38,139 nt of DNA from JBCCCJ01 sp039029315 (GTDB taxonomy: Bacteria > Bacteroidota > Bacteroidia > J057): NCBI GenBank assembly GCA_039029315.1, contig JBCCGK010000112.1, positions 1 to 38,139 on the forward strand, in the 5' to 3' direction. A program made the position numbers and the translations under genes. The notes below the pieces were generated by a model. The model did no database searches, was not told the DNA's origin, and worked only from the letters and a program-made list of their open reading frames with translations. Numbering within the stretch: the first letter of the stretch is position 1; every line of letters begins with the position of its first letter. Below, piece by piece: positions 35,397-38,139 of the stretch.

Positions 35397-35429
35397 ATCA
35401 GAGTCAGGGAAAATATTTCTGACTCTGAT
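35397..35429 (+). terminator. Stem-loop terminator after the PhyH-like gene
   Basis: ATCAGAGTCAG and CTGACTCTGAT form a perfect 11-pair stem around an 11-base AT-rich loop, then TGTTTG. It lies 38 bases after the PhyH stop and implies that the SDR gene has its own promoter or is read by leak-through. Confidence 0.7.
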
Positions 35430-35492
35430 TGTTTGATAACCTAGCTGTCGTTTATTCTCACTCCATTCCCTCAAACACTTCACCATCTCCAT

Positions 35493-36284
35493 ATGGATCT
35501 TCATCTAGCAGGAAAAACTGCCTTTATTTCCGGTTCTACTTCAGGGATCGGGTTTGCCACAGCCCAATCTCTTCTGGAAGAGGGGGCTTCCGTCATCATC
35601 AATGGAAGAACGCAGGCCAGCGTCCAACATGCTTTATCCAGATTGAAAAATCCCATGCCTCCTGCCAAAGTAGATGGGATAGCAGCTGATTTTTCCAAAC
35701 CCGAGGAGATTCAGCACCTATGTCGTTCACTGCCACAAATAGATATTCTCATCAATAATGTTGGAATTTATCATGCCATCTCGTTTTTGGATACCACAGA
35801 TGAGAAGTGGCAAGAGCAATTTGAGGTCAATGTGATGAGTGGGGTTCGTTTGTCCCGATATCTACTGCCTGCAATGCTGGACAAAAACTGGGGACGAATC
35901 TTGTTCATATCCAGTGAATGCGCGACCCTGGTCCCGGAAGATTTGATTGCCTATAGCATGACCAAAACAGCTGTATTGGCGATTTCGCGTGGATTGGCCC
36001 AGCTCACCAAAGGAACACATGTAACGGTCAATGCTGTGGTTCCCGGCTCGACTTTGACAGAAGGAGCAGAACAATTGTTGAAGGAAATGGCCGAACAGCA
36101 AGGCAAAAGTCTGGAGGAAGTGGAGACTGATTTTTTCACTGGGACGAGAACCTCTTCCTTGTTGCAGCGATTCGCAAAAGTAGAAGAAATCGCCCAGACG
36201 ATCACTTATTTGGCTAGCCCTCGCTCCTCTGCTACAAATGGAGCCTCTATCAAAGTAGATGGAGGAAGTATGGGCGGGTTGTAG
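35493..36284 (+). CDS. SDR-family oxidoreductase
   Basis: A 263-residue classical short-chain dehydrogenase/reductase, cytoplasmic. The cofactor loop is GSTSGIGFA (TGxxxGxG type, with Gly replacing the first Thr), with NGRTQ next to the fold favouring NADP(H) over NAD(H). The NNVG structural motif and the catalytic Ser (FISSECAT) and YSMTK (Tyr/Lys) are present. The C-terminal SPRSSATNGASIKVDGGSMGGL is typical. Such enzymes oxidise or reduce sugars, polyols or ketones; the substrate is not readable. It may act with the PhyH-like oxygenase upstream. Confidence 0.92.
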   Translation: MDLHLAGKTAFISGSTSGIGFATAQSLLEEGASVIINGRTQASVQHALSRLKNPMPPAKVDGIAADFSKPEEIQHLCRSLPQIDILINNVGIYHAISFLDTTDEKWQEQFEVNVMSGVRLSRYLLPAMLDKNWGRILFISSECATLVPEDLIAYSMTKTAVLAISRGLAQLTKGTHVTVNAVVPGSTLTEGAEQLLKEMAEQQGKSLEEVETDFFTGTRTSSLLQRFAKVEEIAQTITYLASPRSSATNGASIKVDGGSMGGL

Positions 36285-36668
36285 ATCTTGCCCTGTGTAA
36301 CAAGCTGGAAGAGGGAAAAGCATAGGATTCATCTGGAACCTTCCTGCTTGTCACGCACAGTGAAAGACTCAGACCAAATCGCAAATCAGGCCAGGCATTG
36401 CCATTGAATTTGTTGTCCAGACTTACAACAACCTGGACAAATTAATATTGTGTTAGGAACAAGGGCATTTTCTCCCAATTCCACTTAATTCCCTTTACTT
36501 GTGTCATTTTCTTCAAAATTGGAAGGATTGAGAGGGAAAAGACTGACGACTAGGAGATAATATTCATCTTCTCGATCTGTTGTCAACCATATTGACCAAA
36601 ATAATCAGAGATTTTATGTAGGATTTGATGTAATTTCGATCTTCATACATCTTGAAGAATACGAAAAT
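36285..36668. other. 384-base intergenic region, no gene seen
   Basis: No credible reading frame. A weak inverted repeat (GTCCAG near 36413 and CTGGAC near 36430, with flanking T/A pairs) could end the SDR transcript. The last 100 bases are AT-rich and probably carry the promoter of the gene at 36669. Confidence 0.45.
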
Positions 36669-37475
36669 ATGGCAATCAAACTCATTGAAGTAACAGGAGA
36701 GGGAGAATATCAGGAACAAATTCAATATTATGTGTTGGACATTACCATTGAGGTTCGGGCAAAAACGGATGCACTTGCAGTAGAAGAAACAAATAAGTTG
36801 AAGGATCGGTGTATCGAGTGTCTGTTGGAACATGGCATTACTTCAGATGAGATCACGTATGGCGGGCTGGAAATCTGGCGACCCTGGTATCAAAAGAAAA
36901 AGGTTGAAAAATATGCCCAACATACCTTCACGCTTCGTGTAGGAGATCGAGATCGACTAGGAAAGGCTGTGGATCAGATGGCCAAACTCTTCGATGAGGA
37001 TCGCTTCCATGTCGCAATGAGCATGCGGCCACCCTTGTTCGAAGAGAAGGAACAAGGAGTAGACAAAGCGATCAAGGCAGCCTATCAGGACGCACTCCGC
37101 AAAGCCAAACTCATCGCTGGAGAGGCAGGAAAAGAAATCGGGTCGATGACCAAGGCCATCGAACTGTCCAAAGCCAAACGCAAATTAACTGGAAGAGGAG
37201 ATATTGATTTTAGAGCAGAAAACGGGCGAGCCTCCGGGTCTATCGGCTTCGCTGCTTCTTTGGGAAAACCTGATCCAGATGCGGTTCCCCTTTCCGAAAG
37301 AAGTATTTGGTTGACGTATAAATTTACGTTTGAGATCAAAAAAGAAGAAGAGCCAGACAAAGACCCACCAAAGGCGGAGAAACCGACACAGGAAGCCAGT
37401 ACAAAAGAGCAGGAAAACAAACCCAAGGAAACCAAAAAGAAACGGAAAAAAGAACCCAAAGGATCTGATACTTAG
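36669..37475 (+). CDS. SIMPL-domain (DUF541-like) protein with charged tail
   Basis: A 268-residue protein. Residues about 5-225 resemble the SIMPL/DUF541 fold: an N-terminal strand (LIEVTGEGEYQ), a repeat-like helix region (EETNKLKDRCIECLLEHGITSDEITYGGLEI) and the telltale AIKAAYQDALRKAKLIAGEAGKEIGSMTKAIEL. The last ~45 residues are a Lys/Glu/Pro-rich low-complexity tail. Most SIMPL proteins are exported, but no signal peptide is visible here, so location is unclear. The next gene follows after 18 bases and is probably co-transcribed. Confidence 0.7.
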   Translation: MAIKLIEVTGEGEYQEQIQYYVLDITIEVRAKTDALAVEETNKLKDRCIECLLEHGITSDEITYGGLEIWRPWYQKKKVEKYAQHTFTLRVGDRDRLGKAVDQMAKLFDEDRFHVAMSMRPPLFEEKEQGVDKAIKAAYQDALRKAKLIAGEAGKEIGSMTKAIELSKAKRKLTGRGDIDFRAENGRASGSIGFAASLGKPDPDAVPLSERSIWLTYKFTFEIKKEEEPDKDPPKAEKPTQEASTKEQENKPKETKKKRKKEPKGSDT

Positions 37476-37493
37476 TCTGTTTTATCTACAAAC

Positions 37494-37901
37494 ATGAACA
37501 TACACTTCCCTTTTATCGTTACTGAGATTCAACTCAGACAAAACGAAGACCACCCCTTGCTTGATATGTATTTTGTAGGAGAGACAAACATGCTTCACTA
37601 TCAATCGAGGAGATTTCAAACTCGGGCGTTGGCTTTCTTGTCTGATGGATATAGTCCATTTCCTCTCCTGCAAACACCATTTTCTATCACAGATATTCGG
37701 GAAAATACCGAGTTGGATGCCATCTTCTTTCATCTGGATAATGGAGGCTTACTTCGAGCGAGTTTTCAAGACCCATCCCGAGAGTTGGCACATGAGACCA
37801 TTGAGTATTTTCCAATGGATTCACATCCAGACTCTTATTTTCAAACCTTAATGGAATGGTTTTCAGAAGCCAATCCGGTGCCCGATGAAATTGAAAGCTA
37901 G
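37494..37901 (+). CDS. Small protein of unknown function
   Basis: A 135-residue protein without signal or membrane segment, rich in acidic and aromatic residues (AFLSDGYSPFPLLQTPF, YFQTLMEWFSEANPVPDEIES). I do not recognise a family. Proximity to the SIMPL-domain gene (18 bases) suggests one operon. The remaining 238 bases of the window show no gene. Confidence 0.65.
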   Translation: MNIHFPFIVTEIQLRQNEDHPLLDMYFVGETNMLHYQSRRFQTRALAFLSDGYSPFPLLQTPFSITDIRENTELDAIFFHLDNGGLLRASFQDPSRELAHETIEYFPMDSHPDSYFQTLMEWFSEANPVPDEIES

Positions 37902-38139
37902 TGGGCTATACACAAATTCAAGGCCCTATTCTATTCATCTTCGATTCAATCTGCCCATGTGTCTGGAGGAGAGAGTCCGCATGTCTCTCGGATATGTCAT
38001 TGACCAGAATGATCACCAAAACCCATAGAGACTCTTCCATTTGTTAAGATCATACTTTTTGTAAAAAAGGGCTGGATAAGGGAAATAAGGCCATTTTGTC
38101 TCATTTTCCCATTATTTCTCAAACCTAATGATTCTTGTG

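Noticed and set aside
1..38139. CRISPR arrays, tRNA or rRNA genes, prophage or defence modules
   Set aside because: No regularly spaced repeats, cloverleaf-like segments, rRNA-like conserved stretches or recognisable phage/defence proteins were seen on either strand; by-eye scanning could miss a tRNA.

Overview
The window reads as a chromosomal segment of a Bacteroidota bacterium, most likely from the Saprospiria or a related marine/soil lineage. Four marks support this: a secreted protease ending in a type IX secretion (T9SS) sorting domain, a TonB-dependent receptor paired with a DUF4249-type lipoprotein, a periplasmic-sensor/kinase/receiver/AraC hybrid regulator, and start sites without Shine-Dalgarno sequences. 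The genus assignment is inference. I see no rRNA, tRNA, CRISPR array, phage gene or transposase gene.

Layout. 1-4614: a repeat element, then a giant lipoprotein on the minus strand with a degenerate SGNH domain, a beta-propeller 'dehydrogenase' domain, HEAT repeats and a c-type heme domain. 4784-12253 (plus strand): a T9SS-targeted subtilisin, an orphan lipoprotein, a repeat-rich gap, then a three-gene outer-membrane operon (small lipoprotein, TonB-dependent receptor, DUF4249 lipoprotein). 12468-21299: sugar/uronate catabolism. A PmoA-like lipoprotein diverges from an unsaturated glucuronyl hydrolase (GH88). These are followed by an orphan PAS histidine kinase, a sugar-phosphate isomerase/epimerase, a Gfo/Idh/MocA oxidoreductase and a secreted esterase. 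21385-25291 (minus): a complete L-arabinose operon in the order araB-araD-araA. 25779-29033 (plus, divergent from araB): a one-polypeptide TPR sensor-kinase-receiver-AraC regulator, the best local candidate to control the operon. 29181-37901: a membrane protein, a second esterase-like hydrolase, purU, an alpha/beta hydrolase, another membrane protein, an AraC regulator divergent from a phytanoyl-CoA dioxygenase-like gene and an SDR gene, then a SIMPL-domain protein and a small unknown protein.

The most striking non-coding signal is a 161-bp, almost fully palindromic element present in four copies of identical length (107-267, 7802-7962, 12307-12467, 25439-25599). All eight flanking triplets fit T-N-A, as expected for a non-autonomous (MITE-like) relative of IS5-type transposons. 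Copies 3 and 4 are inverted relative to each other and bracket about 13 kb of sugar-catabolism genes. Copy 3 sits exactly at the stop codon of the PmoA-like gene. Copy 4 lies between araB and its putative regulator. A second inverted-repeat element (7965-8262) abuts copy 2, and one of its ends also abuts copy 1. A third unusual non-coding feature is a 77-nt leader with no G at all just before the Gfo/Idh gene.

Together the genes describe a polysaccharide/pectin-type sugar scavenger: secreted hydrolases and esterases, outer-membrane import, cytoplasmic uronate and arabinose catabolism, and local regulators.
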